Assembly (NCBI GenBank): GCA_022822665.1
Contig: JAJEAR010000012.1
Location: 186,001 to 250,000 of the forward strand
Direction: 5' to 3'
From: Alphaproteobacteria bacterium
Lineage (GTDB): Bacteria; Pseudomonadota; Alphaproteobacteria; Thalassobaculales; Thalassobaculaceae
Length of the DNA stretch: 64,000 nucleotides
Each line of letters starts with the position of its first letter. Position 1 is the first letter of the stretch. The notes below the pieces were generated by a model. That model had not been told where the DNA came from. It searched no databases and saw nothing but the letters and a program-made list of their open reading frames with translations. Of the stretch, positions 10,003-19,321 are shown piece by piece. Position numbers and translations under genes: made by a program.

Positions 10003-11124
10003 ATGCCAGAGACCCCGGAAGCCATGACCGAACCTGCCGCCAAAGCCGTGGAAGTTGTCGAACTGGGCAAGAACTACGGGTCCGTCACGGCCCTGAAGTC
10101 GGTGAGCTTCTCCATCGAAAGCGGCATGTACTACGCGCTGCTGGGACCGAGCGGAGGCGGGAAGACGACACTGCTGCGCCTGATCGGCGGTTTCCTGCGG
10201 CCAAGCGCGGGGCGCATCTTCCTGCACGGGCACGACGTCAGCCTCCTGCCGCCCAACCGCCGGCCGACCTCGATGGTCTTCCAGAACTATGCGCTGTTCC
10301 CCCACATGACGGTGGAGCGAAATGTCGCCTACGGGCTGAAGCTGCTCAGGGTTCCGGCAGGCGACATCCGCGACAGGGTGGACCGCATGCTCGCCATGGT
10401 CGGGCTCGAGGGCTACAACCGGCGCATGCCGCACGAGCTGTCCGGTGGCCAGCAGCAGCGTGTCCAGCTTGCCCGGTCCCTGGTGCTGGAGCGCGACATC
10501 CTGTTGCTCGACGAGCCCCTTGCCTCGCTCGATGCCAGGCTGCGCAAGGACATGTGCCTGGAGTTGAAACGCCTCCAGGAAAAGGTCGGAATCACGTTCA
10601 TCCACGTGACTCACAACCAGGAGGAAGCGCTGACCGTGGCCGACCGGATCGCCATCATCGCCGACGGGGAACTGGTCGAGGAGGGATCCGCCCGGGACGT
10701 ATACGAAACACCGAACAAGCGCTTCACCGCCGAGTTCATCGGCGACAACAACGTGCTGGAGGGCACGGTGTCGGATCTCTCCGCGAACAGCGCCACGCTC
10801 GACATCGGTTTCGCGAAGATCGACGTTCCCGCCCCGGGCGTCACCATCCGGACAGGAGAACGCGCCGCCTTCTCGATCCGCTCGGAGCTGTTGCGCATTG
10901 CCGGTCGCAACGAGGATATCAGCGACTCATGGCAGGTCGTCCCGGCGCGGTATGTCGAGGACGTCTACCTGGGGCTGACCGTCTCGCATCTCGTTCAGCT
11001 GCCCGACGGGACCGAGGTCGTCGCACGCGTCATGTCGGACAGCGGCGAGAACGGCCGTTTCGAACCGGGCGACGACGTGGCCGTGGGGTGGCCCGCCAAC
11101 CGCGCCCGCCTGCACCTCGCCTGA
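10003..11124 (+). CDS. ABC transporter ATP-binding protein (PotA-like)
   Basis: A 373-aa ATPase that powers the preceding importer. Walker A is GPSGGGKTTL, the Q-loop is MVFQNYALFPHM, the signature is LSGGQQQRVQLARSL, Walker B is ILLLDEPLASLD, and the switch His is in IHVTHNQEEA. A C-terminal TOBE domain (about residues 270-370) is present, as in PotA. The ATG at 10003 is used; an alternative ATG seven codons later would also keep all domains. It converges with hyuB, with 25 bases between the two stops. Confidence 0.9.
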   Translation: MPETPEAMTEPAAKAVEVVELGKNYGSVTALKSVSFSIESGMYYALLGPSGGGKTTLLRLIGGFLRPSAGRIFLHGHDVSLLPPNRRPTSMVFQNYALFPHMTVERNVAYGLKLLRVPAGDIRDRVDRMLAMVGLEGYNRRMPHELSGGQQQRVQLARSLVLERDILLLDEPLASLDARLRKDMCLELKRLQEKVGITFIHVTHNQEEALTVADRIAIIADGELVEEGSARDVYETPNKRFTAEFIGDNNVLEGTVSDLSANSATLDIGFAKIDVPAPGVTIRTGERAAFSIRSELLRIAGRNEDISDSWQVVPARYVEDVYLGLTVSHLVQLPDGTEVVARVMSDSGENGRFEPGDDVAVGWPANRARLHLA

Positions 11125-11149
11125 CCCGGCACGGCGATCTTGCCGGCGC

Positions 11150-12847
11150 CTATTCCTCGGGGTCCGCGGAACGGCCGTAGTCCTCGCGTGCGCCCCTCCC
11201 GGTGATGTAGCCGTCCCTCAGGTCCCGTGCGACACGCGCCGGGTCGCGGTCGCCGGGGTCACCGTAGCCTCCCCCACCGGCGGACTGCAGGTGCACCAGC
11301 GTGCCCGGTGCAAGGTCCAGGTACGGGGTCTTGCTCCCGAGCACGCGCTCCCGTTCGCAGCCGGGATCCAGCACATAGCGTGCGGCCGCGCCCGGTCGCC
11401 CGCCGCAAAGCCCGGGAGGCCGTGTCTCGTGCCTGTCGGCGCACAGGCACAGCCGGGCACCGTCCGCCTCGACGCGGAACGCACGGACAAAGCCGTTGCC
11501 GCCACGAAAGCGCCCCGCGCCGCCTGTATCGGGTACGATCTCGTAGGCTTCGAAGAACAGCGGGTTTTCCATCTCGTCCGCTTCGATGGGTATGTGTCCC
11601 GCGTTGCCCGGTCCGTAGCGGATGGCGTTCATCCCGTCGCGCACGGCCCGCGCACCGTAGGCGCCAGACGAGAGTTCAAGCGTGGTGAAGATGCCCCCGC
11701 CCTCCTCCCGGGGCCGGCGCCCCGCGATGACGGCGGTACCGGTCGACCCGGAACCACTGGCAATGGCCCGGTCACCCACGGCACCCGCAAGCGCCGTCAT
11801 GGTCGCGTCGAGCACGCGGTAGCAGACGTCGCCGAACCCCACCATCGAGGCCGGTTTGCGGGCATCGACCAGTGTTCCCGGACGGGTCCTGACAATGACC
11901 GGCCTGTAGCTGCCGGCATTGGGCGGATTCTCGGGATCCGAGATCGACTTGATGGCGTAGTGCACGGCGGATGCGGCAGCGGAGTGGGAGCAGTTCATGC
12001 CGCCTGCCGACTGCTCGCTGCTGCCGGTGAGATCGACCACCATGTCGCTGCCGCGGATATCGATGCGAACATCGATCCATGTCTGCCGGCTCGATTGTCC
12101 GTCCCCGTCGAGGCAATCGCGGGCGCGGTAGGTCCCGTCGGGGAACCCGGCGATGCGCGCGCGCGTCATCCGTTCCGACCGGGTGATGATTTCCGTCATT
12201 GCCTCCCGCAACGTGCCGAGGCCGTAGCGCGAGGCCAGCGCGTGCAGCCGGCGCTGGGCGGTTTCACATGACGCGTACTGCGCACGCAGGTCGCCCAGGC
12301 CCGTCGACCGGTTGCGGATATTGGACATGATCATCTCGAACACGCCCGCATCGGGTTGCCCGGCCCTGAACAGCTTCACCGGCGGAATGAAGATGCCCTC
12401 CTGGTGGATGTCGGAGGTTGCCGGTGAGTAGCTTCCGGGCCCCATGCCGCCGATATCCGCCCAGTGTCCGCGATTGCAGGCAAAGGCGTAGAGTTCGTCT
12501 TCGAGGAATACCGGCCGTGCGATCAGCACGTCGGGCAGATGCGTGCCGCCGATGAACGGGTCGTTGGTGGCGAGCACGTCTCCCGGTCGCAGGTTGTCGA
12601 GTCCGATCGCGTCAACGGCGCCCTGCAGCTGCAGCGGCATGGTGGTGACGTGGATGGGAAAGCCATTCGGATCCTGGGCGACGATCTCTCCGTCCTCGTT
12701 CATCAGGCAGCAGGAGAGGTCCCCCTGTTCCTTCCACAGCTGTGTATAGGCCGTGCGCATGGTCATGATCTTCATGTCCCGCGCGATGGCGATGAGCGAG
12801 CCGTGGAGCACGGCGAGGGAGAAGGCGTCGACCGTCATCCGTTCCAT
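11150..12847 (-). CDS. hyuB: hydantoinase B / oxoprolinase beta family protein
   Basis: A 565-aa HyuB-type subunit. Family members act with HyuA in ATP-dependent opening of five-membered lactams such as hydantoins, N-methylhydantoin or 5-oxoproline; acetone carboxylase subunits are related. Recognisable stretches are DVLATNDPFIGGTHLPDVL, GHWADIGGMGPGS and the C-terminal SAGGGGYGDP. The ATG at 12847 overlaps the last 13 bases of hyuA. The substrate is not predictable; the convergent neighbouring ABC importer could supply it, which is inference. Confidence 0.88.
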   Translation of the reverse strand: MERMTVDAFSLAVLHGSLIAIARDMKIMTMRTAYTQLWKEQGDLSCCLMNEDGEIVAQDPNGFPIHVTTMPLQLQGAVDAIGLDNLRPGDVLATNDPFIGGTHLPDVLIARPVFLEDELYAFACNRGHWADIGGMGPGSYSPATSDIHQEGIFIPPVKLFRAGQPDAGVFEMIMSNIRNRSTGLGDLRAQYASCETAQRRLHALASRYGLGTLREAMTEIITRSERMTRARIAGFPDGTYRARDCLDGDGQSSRQTWIDVRIDIRGSDMVVDLTGSSEQSAGGMNCSHSAAASAVHYAIKSISDPENPPNAGSYRPVIVRTRPGTLVDARKPASMVGFGDVCYRVLDATMTALAGAVGDRAIASGSGSTGTAVIAGRRPREEGGGIFTTLELSSGAYGARAVRDGMNAIRYGPGNAGHIPIEADEMENPLFFEAYEIVPDTGGAGRFRGGNGFVRAFRVEADGARLCLCADRHETRPPGLCGGRPGAAARYVLDPGCERERVLGSKTPYLDLAPGTLVHLQSAGGGGYGDPGDRDPARVARDLRDGYITGRGAREDYGRSADPEE

Positions 12848-14985
12848 CCCCTGCCGGCGGGACCGAGGACCAGGTTGCCGAAGCTGTCCACTTCCGCCGT
12901 CATGTCCTCGAGCACCACCGTTGTCGACGAGGCTTCCTCGACCAGCGCCGGGCCGGTGATCACGACGTCCGGGACAAGCCGGTCACGCCGGTAGACCGGG
13001 ACGGAGCGCATGGCAGAGTCACCCGGCATCAGCGCCGCCCGCTCACCGGTCGGTCCCGTCCCTGCTTCCGTGTTCCCTGTCACCGGCAGCGGCAGGGTTC
13101 CGACCCTGCCGAGCGCATGCAGGCGCAGGTTGACGAGTTCGACGGGCTCTTCCGGGACACTGTAGCTGTACAGGCGCTCGTGCAGGCGGTGGAACCGCGC
13201 GGTTACGGACCGGAATCCGTCGTGCGCCAGTTCGGCGCCGCCGTGCACCGGCACGGGTATCTCGGTGGTCTGACCGACATAGCGCAGGTCGAACATGTGC
13301 GACAGTTCCCGGCTTTCCCCGGGAATTCCCTCGGCATCGAGATCGGCGCCCGCACGCTGCAGCAGGGTCTCCATGACCGCGCGGACCTCGTCGGGATGCG
13401 TATCGGCAACCGGGCGCAGGACGGACTGCACGTAGACGTGGGCGAAGTCGGCCGTCGCAATACCGCGCGCGGAGAACAGGCCTGGATGGCGCGGGACGAC
13501 GATGCGCCCGATCCCGAGCTCCCGGGCAACCGCAGCCGCGTGCAGGGGACCGCCGCCGCCGAAAGCCACCAGGGTGTAGTCCCGCGGGTCGCTGCCCCGC
13601 TCGGTGGTCACGGTTCCGATGGCCTCGGCGATCTGGCTCGTGGCAACCCGGAACACGCCGGCCGCCGCGGTGGAAAGGTCCACCTCGAGTGGCGCGGCGA
13701 CTTCGCGCCGGACGACCGCCTCGGCCCGGGACCGGTCGAGCTGGACCTCGCCGCCCGCGAAACCGTCGGGATCGATCAGACCCATCAGCAGGTTGATGTC
13801 GGTCAGGGTCGCCCGGTCCCCGCCGAGGCCGTAGCAGGCAGGGCCGGGCCGGGCCCCCATGCTCTCCGGTCCTATCCTGACCCGGCCGACCTGGTCGACG
13901 CGAACGACGCTGCCCCCACCGGCGCCGATGGTGTGGATGTCCAGCATCGGAACCGCGACGGGAAACATGTCGATCTCGCGCGTCGTCGCGGTTTCCGCGA
14001 CCGAGTCCCGAACCAGGCAGGTGTCGAGCGACGTGCCCCCGATATCCATCGTGATGAGGTCGCGATACCCCGCGCGACCGCAGATTTCCGCCGCGCCGAC
14101 GACGGCCCCGGCCGGGCCCGACAACATGGTGAGCGCCGGGTTGCGCATGACGATCTCCGGCGTGGCAACGCCGCCGCTCGACTGGAAGACATACAGGGGG
14201 CAGGTGACGCCGCACTCCGCCAGCCGGACGAGCAGTGCGGAGATGTAGTTTCGCAGCACCGGCGCGACATAGGCCGCGAACACCGTGGTGGAGGTGCGTG
14301 GGAACTCCCGGAACTCGCGCAGGATCTCGCTGGACAGAACGACCTCGAGCCGGGGAAGGGCGGCGCGGAGACGTTCCCCCACCTGTTCCTCGTGTACCGG
14401 GTTGAGGAAGGAGAACAGGAAACACACCGCAACGCTATCGACGTCTTCGTCGGCGATCACGGCTATCGCCGATTCCAGGTCCGAGGTGTCGAGATCGGCA
14501 TGCACGTCGCCGCGCCGGTCGATGCGGCAGGCAACGCCAAGGCGGAGATGACGTGGCACCAGCGGCCGGGGCTTGTCCTGGTGGATGCGGTAGATCAGTT
14601 CGGCCGGGCGAGCGAAGCGGCCGATTTCGAGAATGTCCCTGAAGTTCCGGTTGGTGATCAGCGCGGTCTTCGCACCCTTGCGCTCGAGCACGGCGTTGGT
14701 CGCGATCGTCGTGCCGTGGCTGATCCAGCCGACCTCGCCGGCCGCGACGTCCATGCGCTCGAGCAGGCCCCGGACGGCCTCCGCAACGGTCTCGGCGCGG
14801 TCATCGTGACGGTTCAGTACCTTGGAAACGGACACGTCCCCGGTGACGTTGTTGACCAGAACAACGTCGGTGAAGGTACCGCCGACATCCACACCGATGC
14901 GCCATCCGCCGTTCCGGTCCGAAATTCTCCGTCTCCCCCCGTTCGGTCGGGACCAGGTCCGGGCCTGTCGCGAGCGAACGGACAC
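12835..14985 (-). CDS. hyuA: hydantoinase A / oxoprolinase alpha family protein
   Basis: A protein of up to 716 aa with the ATP-binding actin-like fold of HyuA: RIGVDVGGTFTDVV is the phosphate-1 motif, ISHGTTIATNAVLERKG follows, and DLITMDIGGTSLDTCL is phosphate-2. It pairs with the overlapping hyuB. The start is uncertain. The GTG at 14985 has no visible ribosome site and adds about 28 residues before the conserved core, whereas a strong G-rich ribosome site precedes an ATT codon at 14925 that would give the expected short N-terminus. Confidence 0.87.
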   Translation of the reverse strand: MSVRSRQARTWSRPNGGRRRISDRNGGWRIGVDVGGTFTDVVLVNNVTGDVSVSKVLNRHDDRAETVAEAVRGLLERMDVAAGEVGWISHGTTIATNAVLERKGAKTALITNRNFRDILEIGRFARPAELIYRIHQDKPRPLVPRHLRLGVACRIDRRGDVHADLDTSDLESAIAVIADEDVDSVAVCFLFSFLNPVHEEQVGERLRAALPRLEVVLSSEILREFREFPRTSTTVFAAYVAPVLRNYISALLVRLAECGVTCPLYVFQSSGGVATPEIVMRNPALTMLSGPAGAVVGAAEICGRAGYRDLITMDIGGTSLDTCLVRDSVAETATTREIDMFPVAVPMLDIHTIGAGGGSVVRVDQVGRVRIGPESMGARPGPACYGLGGDRATLTDINLLMGLIDPDGFAGGEVQLDRSRAEAVVRREVAAPLEVDLSTAAAGVFRVATSQIAEAIGTVTTERGSDPRDYTLVAFGGGGPLHAAAVARELGIGRIVVPRHPGLFSARGIATADFAHVYVQSVLRPVADTHPDEVRAVMETLLQRAGADLDAEGIPGESRELSHMFDLRYVGQTTEIPVPVHGGAELAHDGFRSVTARFHRLHERLYSYSVPEEPVELVNLRLHALGRVGTLPLPVTGNTEAGTGPTGERAALMPGDSAMRSVPVYRRDRLVPDVVITGPALVEEASSTTVVLEDMTAEVDSFGNLVLGPAGRGWNG

Positions 14986-15218
14986 CGGATCACGACCAGC
15001 ATACTGCAGGCGGTGTCACTGGAGCACCCGTCGGCACCGGGGCGGGCTGAACGCTCCGGCACCGGACGCAACCGAACGGACCACACCGCCCGCGACGGCA
15101 CCCTAGCAGCACGCCCGGCGGCAGTCACCGGATGCCGGCGGGTGCCGTGGATGCGGCGCACCGCTCCCCGGGGCGAGGTCGGGACCGGCGTGCGGACGCG
15201 CCTTGCACGGAGCGCGCG

Positions 15219-16523
15219 TCAGTCGGCGTCGAGCCCCGGATAACATCCGAGACCCTGGGCAATCTGGGCAAAGCTGGTGAGCGGAAACACCGCTCGGGTC
15301 CGCATCCAGTCCTCCCTGTCCACCACCTCCCGGTTGATCAGTCCGACCATGTCTTCGAACCTTCGCAGCGCATCGCAGTCCACCGCCGCGGGATCGCCGA
15401 TGTGACGGTACGTCGGCCATGCCCGGTCGCGGGCGTATCGCCAGAATTCGCTGTCGTACCTGGAGCCGCAACTGTAGTGCCAGCCGACGAACAGTCCGCA
15501 GCAGAGCATGGAACTGACGAGAAACCGGTTGATCACGGGCGCATCACGTTCCCGGTGCTCCGCGGGCCGGTTGAAACGCGCCTGCAGGATCATCCCGACC
15601 TGCAGCTGGGCGAGCATGATCGCCGTCGCCTCGAGGGGCTCGAAGAAGCCCGCGGCATTGCCAATGCGGGCCACCGCGCCATCGTAGACACGGCGATGCA
15701 CGAAATTGGGAAACGGAATGACCGCGCGCGGCTCGAATTCCGTCACTCCGTCCTGCGAAAGCAGCGTGTCGAAGTCCCGTTCCACATCGGCCCGGTCCGA
15801 CACCTCACGGTTGAAGATGTAGCCGTAGGACGTGTGTGACGTCAGCGGGATCACGAAAACCCAGCCGTGGGGACGGGCAACCGCGCGGGTATAGGTCGGG
15901 CGCAGGACCGGACCGCTGCGCCCCGCACCGATGACCGCCGGACAACGACGGATGATCGCGGTGTTGGTCGGAATGAACGACACATCGATGTGGCGACCGG
16001 GATGAAGGTCCGCCGGGCCCGGGAACCCCCGGGCATCAAGGACCAGATCGTAGTGTTCCGCCGCCCGCCCCTCGAATTCCACCCGCGCTCCATCCTCCGT
16101 CTTCGTGACATCGAGGACCCTGGCGTCGATGTGCCGTGCGCGTGACCCTTCACGGAGCAGGTCCGCCAGGCAGTCGGCGGACAGGTGGTAGGCGTACGAC
16201 ACCTGTTGCGGCGAGAAGTAGTGGCAGAAGTCCCTGCCGAGGCTTCCCCACCCCTCGTAGGCAATGCCGTACTTGCGGGTTCCGTTCAGGCGTTGCTGGA
16301 TGACCTGGTGGGACAGGCGGGTCAGCTTGTGCAGGTCCTGGACCAGGCTCGGCCAGCTGCCCTCGCCGACGCCGATGACGGGTATGCGCGAATCAAAAAT
16401 GTGGTCCAGTTCGCAGTTCCCGTCGGGGTCATGCCCGGCGACATTCGCAACGGCGAGGGATCCCGCGGTTCCTCGCCCGATCACCGCAATCCGGCGCAGC
16501 GACCCGGCGCCTGGCTGGATCAT
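15219..16523 (-). CDS. tryptophan-halogenase-family flavoenzyme of the RiPP cluster
   Basis: A 434-aa FAD-dependent protein of the tryptophan halogenase family, which uses reduced flavin, oxygen and halide to halogenate aromatic rings. The FAD motif is VIGRGTAGS near residue 14, followed by IPVIGVGEGSWPSL as in halogenases. A Lys in the GTRKYGIAYEGW stretch (about residue 84) aligns with the catalytic lysine, and GNAAGFFEPLEATA matches the substrate/FAD loop. The usual W-x-W-x-I-P signature is present as WVFVIP, with the second Trp replaced by Phe. The precursor core in the same cluster ends in Trp, so peptide tryptophan is the obvious candidate substrate. A flavin monooxygenase role without halogenation is the alternative. 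No flavin reductase is nearby. Confidence 0.78.
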   Translation of the reverse strand: MIQPGAGSLRRIAVIGRGTAGSLAVANVAGHDPDGNCELDHIFDSRIPVIGVGEGSWPSLVQDLHKLTRLSHQVIQQRLNGTRKYGIAYEGWGSLGRDFCHYFSPQQVSYAYHLSADCLADLLREGSRARHIDARVLDVTKTEDGARVEFEGRAAEHYDLVLDARGFPGPADLHPGRHIDVSFIPTNTAIIRRCPAVIGAGRSGPVLRPTYTRAVARPHGWVFVIPLTSHTSYGYIFNREVSDRADVERDFDTLLSQDGVTEFEPRAVIPFPNFVHRRVYDGAVARIGNAAGFFEPLEATAIMLAQLQVGMILQARFNRPAEHRERDAPVINRFLVSSMLCCGLFVGWHYSCGSRYDSEFWRYARDRAWPTYRHIGDPAAVDCDALRRFEDMVGLINREVVDREDWMRTRAVFPLTSFAQIAQGLGCYPGLDAD

Positions 16524-16672
16524 TGCAGGAACTCCGGAACCACCTGCCGCTCACCCGTGCGCCTTCGCCTCATCGTGAATTCCTCGCATCCGTCGTGCCC
16601 GGTCTCCACGGGCGGGTCTGCGTACCGGTACCGCCCAGCCTCCCGCACGGTGCGGGCAACGGGCACGCATGT

Positions 16673-17905
16673 TCACAGGCCGAGCGCGAATTCCACGCCG
16701 AGGAAACTGTCACGCCGTCCGTCGTAGGCCAGGTCCTGCCGGTCCGTGCACAGGTAGACGATCGCTTCCAGGCGCATCGTCCATCTCTCCGCCAGCCGGC
16801 GGGCGAATTCCAGGTTCATCGTCCGGGAAGCGTAGCGCAGGTCACCCTGCATGCCCGCCACGATCTCCGTGCTGCGGGCATCGTTCAGCGCGAGCACGCC
16901 CATCACGAACAGGTCGTTCGCCCAGGGGCCCGTCGCGCGCGAACCGCGGGCGTCGTAGTGCCACTCGCCAAGCAGGGTCAGGTCCGCCACCGATCCGAAC
17001 ACGGCGCCAAAGGTGCGTTCCAGACCGACGTTGAAGGCGATGTAGTCCTGCTCCCGGCCGAGGAGATTGCGCGACCCGGCACGGTGGATCGCTTCCGCCT
17101 TGTAGAGCCAGGGGTCGGTCGTGAGCTGCGCATCGATCCCGAATTGCCGGATCTGTTCGTAGTAGGGGACCAGGGGCGCATCGATCGTTGCCGGCGCATC
17201 GGTCCGGGGGCTGACGAGGAATGCCGGTTCACGGCTCGTTCCGATGAAGGCGCCAAGCCCGATGTCGAGCGGGCCCACGGCATTGCTGTAGCGAAACGCG
17301 AGGTCCGGGTGAAATTCCTCGGCATCGCTCTCGTACAGCGCATCCTTGCTGATCGTGCGGCCCGACCTGTGGCGTCCGGTACGTCCGGGAAAGGTACGCG
17401 CGCGGTGATAGGGCAGGAGAAAGGTCTCCGCGATCCCCCAGTCACCCGAGATCGTCAGGTGTGCCATGGGCTGGCCCAGCTTGGGCCTGTCACGGGGATG
17501 CCCCAGCTGGTCCAGCTGGTTGATGATGTCCACGAGGTTGTTCAGTTCCGCCACCCCCCAGAACACCTGGTCGATCCCCAGCCGGAGCTCCCAGGAATCC
17601 TCGTCCCAGTCCCCGTACATCAGCATGTAGGCTTCGCGCAGGTCCGCCTGTGTGCGCCTCGGATCGGCGCTGTCGTAACGAAACTGCGGGGTGACGGTGA
17701 AGCTGGTCGCTTCGGCGGCCTCCCAGTACAGGCCAGGTTCGACCACGAGCCCGCCTGCGCGCGAACGCTGTTCCGGGAAGGCGGGTGACTGGGGATACCA
17801 CCGCGCCTGGAACCGGACGTCACCCGACAGGTCGAATGCCCGCGCCTCGGCACCGCCGGCTGCCGCAAGCAGCAGGGCCGCGAGCGCACACCGGACACCC
17901 ATCAC
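16673..17905 (-). CDS. outer-membrane beta-barrel protein (DUF1302-like)
   Basis: A 410-aa exported protein. It has a signal peptide (MMGVRCALAALLLAAAGG, cleavage near EARA) followed by alternating polar/hydrophobic strands such as SFTVTPQFRYDSAD and SWELRLGIDQVFWG, as expected for a barrel. I infer it to be an outer-membrane barrel of the kind that accompanies RND/LolA-like export systems. Its ATG overlaps the stop of the LolA-like gene by four bases, so they are coupled. The C-terminus is Leu rather than the usual Phe. Confidence 0.6.
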   Translation of the reverse strand: MMGVRCALAALLLAAAGGAEARAFDLSGDVRFQARWYPQSPAFPEQRSRAGGLVVEPGLYWEAAEATSFTVTPQFRYDSADPRRTQADLREAYMLMYGDWDEDSWELRLGIDQVFWGVAELNNLVDIINQLDQLGHPRDRPKLGQPMAHLTISGDWGIAETFLLPYHRARTFPGRTGRHRSGRTISKDALYESDAEEFHPDLAFRYSNAVGPLDIGLGAFIGTSREPAFLVSPRTDAPATIDAPLVPYYEQIRQFGIDAQLTTDPWLYKAEAIHRAGSRNLLGREQDYIAFNVGLERTFGAVFGSVADLTLLGEWHYDARGSRATGPWANDLFVMGVLALNDARSTEIVAGMQGDLRYASRTMNLEFARRLAERWTMRLEAIVYLCTDRQDLAYDGRRDSFLGVEFALGL

Positions 17906-18798
17906 CGCACGCGTCGAAGCGCGGGCCGGGTGAACTCGCTGTCCCGGAGATTGTTGCCGAAACTGAGCTGGTTCCAGTCGAGCACCGTGCGCGCACCGGT
18001 CAGGTGGTTTTCCATCGTCTGTCGTTCCGCCCGCCAGTACCGGCCCGCGTATTGCCGATAGTTCTCGAAGGTCAGTGTCTTCAGATGCGAACCCTTCCGG
18101 TCGTAGAGTTCCATTTTCCAGGTCCGAAGATGGTCCACGTCCCGCCAGACGATCTTGCGACTGTATCCGGACCGCTTGTCCAGGGGGACCTGCTCCGTGA
18201 CCGTACAGGTAAGCTCGCCGCAGGGCTCGTCACGGAGAAACCTGTAGACGTACTCTTCCACCTGCGAAGAGCTCATGTCCTCGTAGGAAAACTCGCTTCC
18301 CATGAATGATCCCGATCTCCGTGCGGCATTGATGCGCTTTACCCTCCTGAGGGCCGGCAGATACAGCCACTGGTCATCCGGGGCGTTGACGTGGGCATGG
18401 GTCAGCAGCGCGGTTCCCTGGACATCCCGCGGCTGATCGAACACGAACAGGCTCTTGTCGCCGTTCTCCTGCACCTCCAGCACCTTGACGCGCATCTGGC
18501 GGACGCTTTCCCGGCCCTGCCGGTCGCGCAGCACCATCGTCATGACGGCAGTGAAGTCCGCGAAGCCATCGTCCCGCTCGCTTGCCTCGCGTGCGATCCT
18601 GAGGCCCTTTTCCTCCGGCGCTTCCGCCAGGCACGGCGCCGGTGCATACGCCGGGAAGAAGCAGGTCATGGCCAGGAACAGGGAAGCGGCCGCAACCTTC
18701 CGCGCACCCGGGGAGATCCCGGCCGGGGCCCGCCCGGCACCACCGCTCCTCCCGGTCCGGCAGCCGGCTGCCATCCGAAAGCACTCCGTAGCGCGCAT
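17902..18798 (-). CDS. LolA-like outer-membrane lipoprotein-sorting protein
   Basis: An exported periplasmic protein (up to 298 aa from this ATG) resembling the outer membrane lipoprotein-sorting (LolA-like) family. Typical stretches are ADFTAVMTMVLRDRQGRES, WLYLPALRRVKRI and SFMGSEFSYEDMS, and ELYDRKGSHLKTLTFENYRQ. A hydrophobic segment (VAAASLFLAMTCFFPAYA) some 40 residues in serves as signal peptide. The start is uncertain: ATG at 18798 or at 18774 are both possible, and the open frame continues further upstream without coding character. Such proteins frequently accompany MMPL/RND exporters, one of which lies at 32914-35310. They bind hydrophobic cargo in the periplasm. Confidence 0.72.
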   Translation of the reverse strand: MRATECFRMAAGCRTGRSGGAGRAPAGISPGARKVAAASLFLAMTCFFPAYAPAPCLAEAPEEKGLRIAREASERDDGFADFTAVMTMVLRDRQGRESVRQMRVKVLEVQENGDKSLFVFDQPRDVQGTALLTHAHVNAPDDQWLYLPALRRVKRINAARRSGSFMGSEFSYEDMSSSQVEEYVYRFLRDEPCGELTCTVTEQVPLDKRSGYSRKIVWRDVDHLRTWKMELYDRKGSHLKTLTFENYRQYAGRYWRAERQTMENHLTGARTVLDWNQLSFGNNLRDSEFTRPALRRVR

Positions 18799-19209
18799 GG
18801 CGCGTTCCGGTCCGGTTGTCCGGAAAATGCGATGTCCCGGGAACACAGGATCCGTACCTTCACCCGGTTGCAGCTGAACTCCGGTCTGGACAGGCATCCT
18901 ACACCACTGCCGGTGCCGGTTCGACGGCCGGTGCAAGCGGACTGGCAACGGAAGTCCCGGAAGCCGTTTCCCCCTGCGGTTCATGGCGCACGTGGTGTCT
19001 CTCCGTCGTTCGCGTTCCTGCCAAACCACGGACAGCCCGATGCCCCTCCATGCCGGGACCGTATCGGGGATACGATCATGTCCCGCCTGGCGGTGATCGG
19101 ATGCGGGCGCCGGGACCGCCGGCGTTGCGGGGAGAGACTCCGGTCAGGCGAACACGGCCCGGGGTCTTCCTCGCCGGGATCGACGCGCCGAAGATGCGGA
19201 TGCCCGTCA
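18799..19209. other. intergenic region between divergent RiPP genes
   Basis: About 400 bases upstream of the LolA-like gene (leftward) and of the precursor gene (rightward). No convincing gene is seen; open frames here are short and arginine-rich shadows. Promoters for both directions must lie here or just downstream, but I could not assign a clear -35/-10 pair for the leftward transcript. Confidence 0.5.
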
Positions 19210-19228
19210 ACCCCCCAATTCAGGGGGT
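19210..19228 (+). promoter_or_regulatory. hairpin in the precursor 5' region
   Basis: A six-base-pair inverted repeat (ACCCCC / GGGGGT) with a seven-base AT-rich loop sits about 95 bases before the precursor start. It could be an operator, an attenuator or the end of an upstream transcript. A TTGACA hexamer follows at 19259-19264, but no well-spaced -10 box is visible, so the promoter is not assigned. Confidence 0.35.
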
Positions 19229-19321
19229 ATACTTGCGCATTGACCGTGGCTGATGATTTTGACATGTTCGCGCCAATGCAATCGGCTAGCATCGTTCTGT
19301 ATCGCGTTGAGGAGTATTGCA

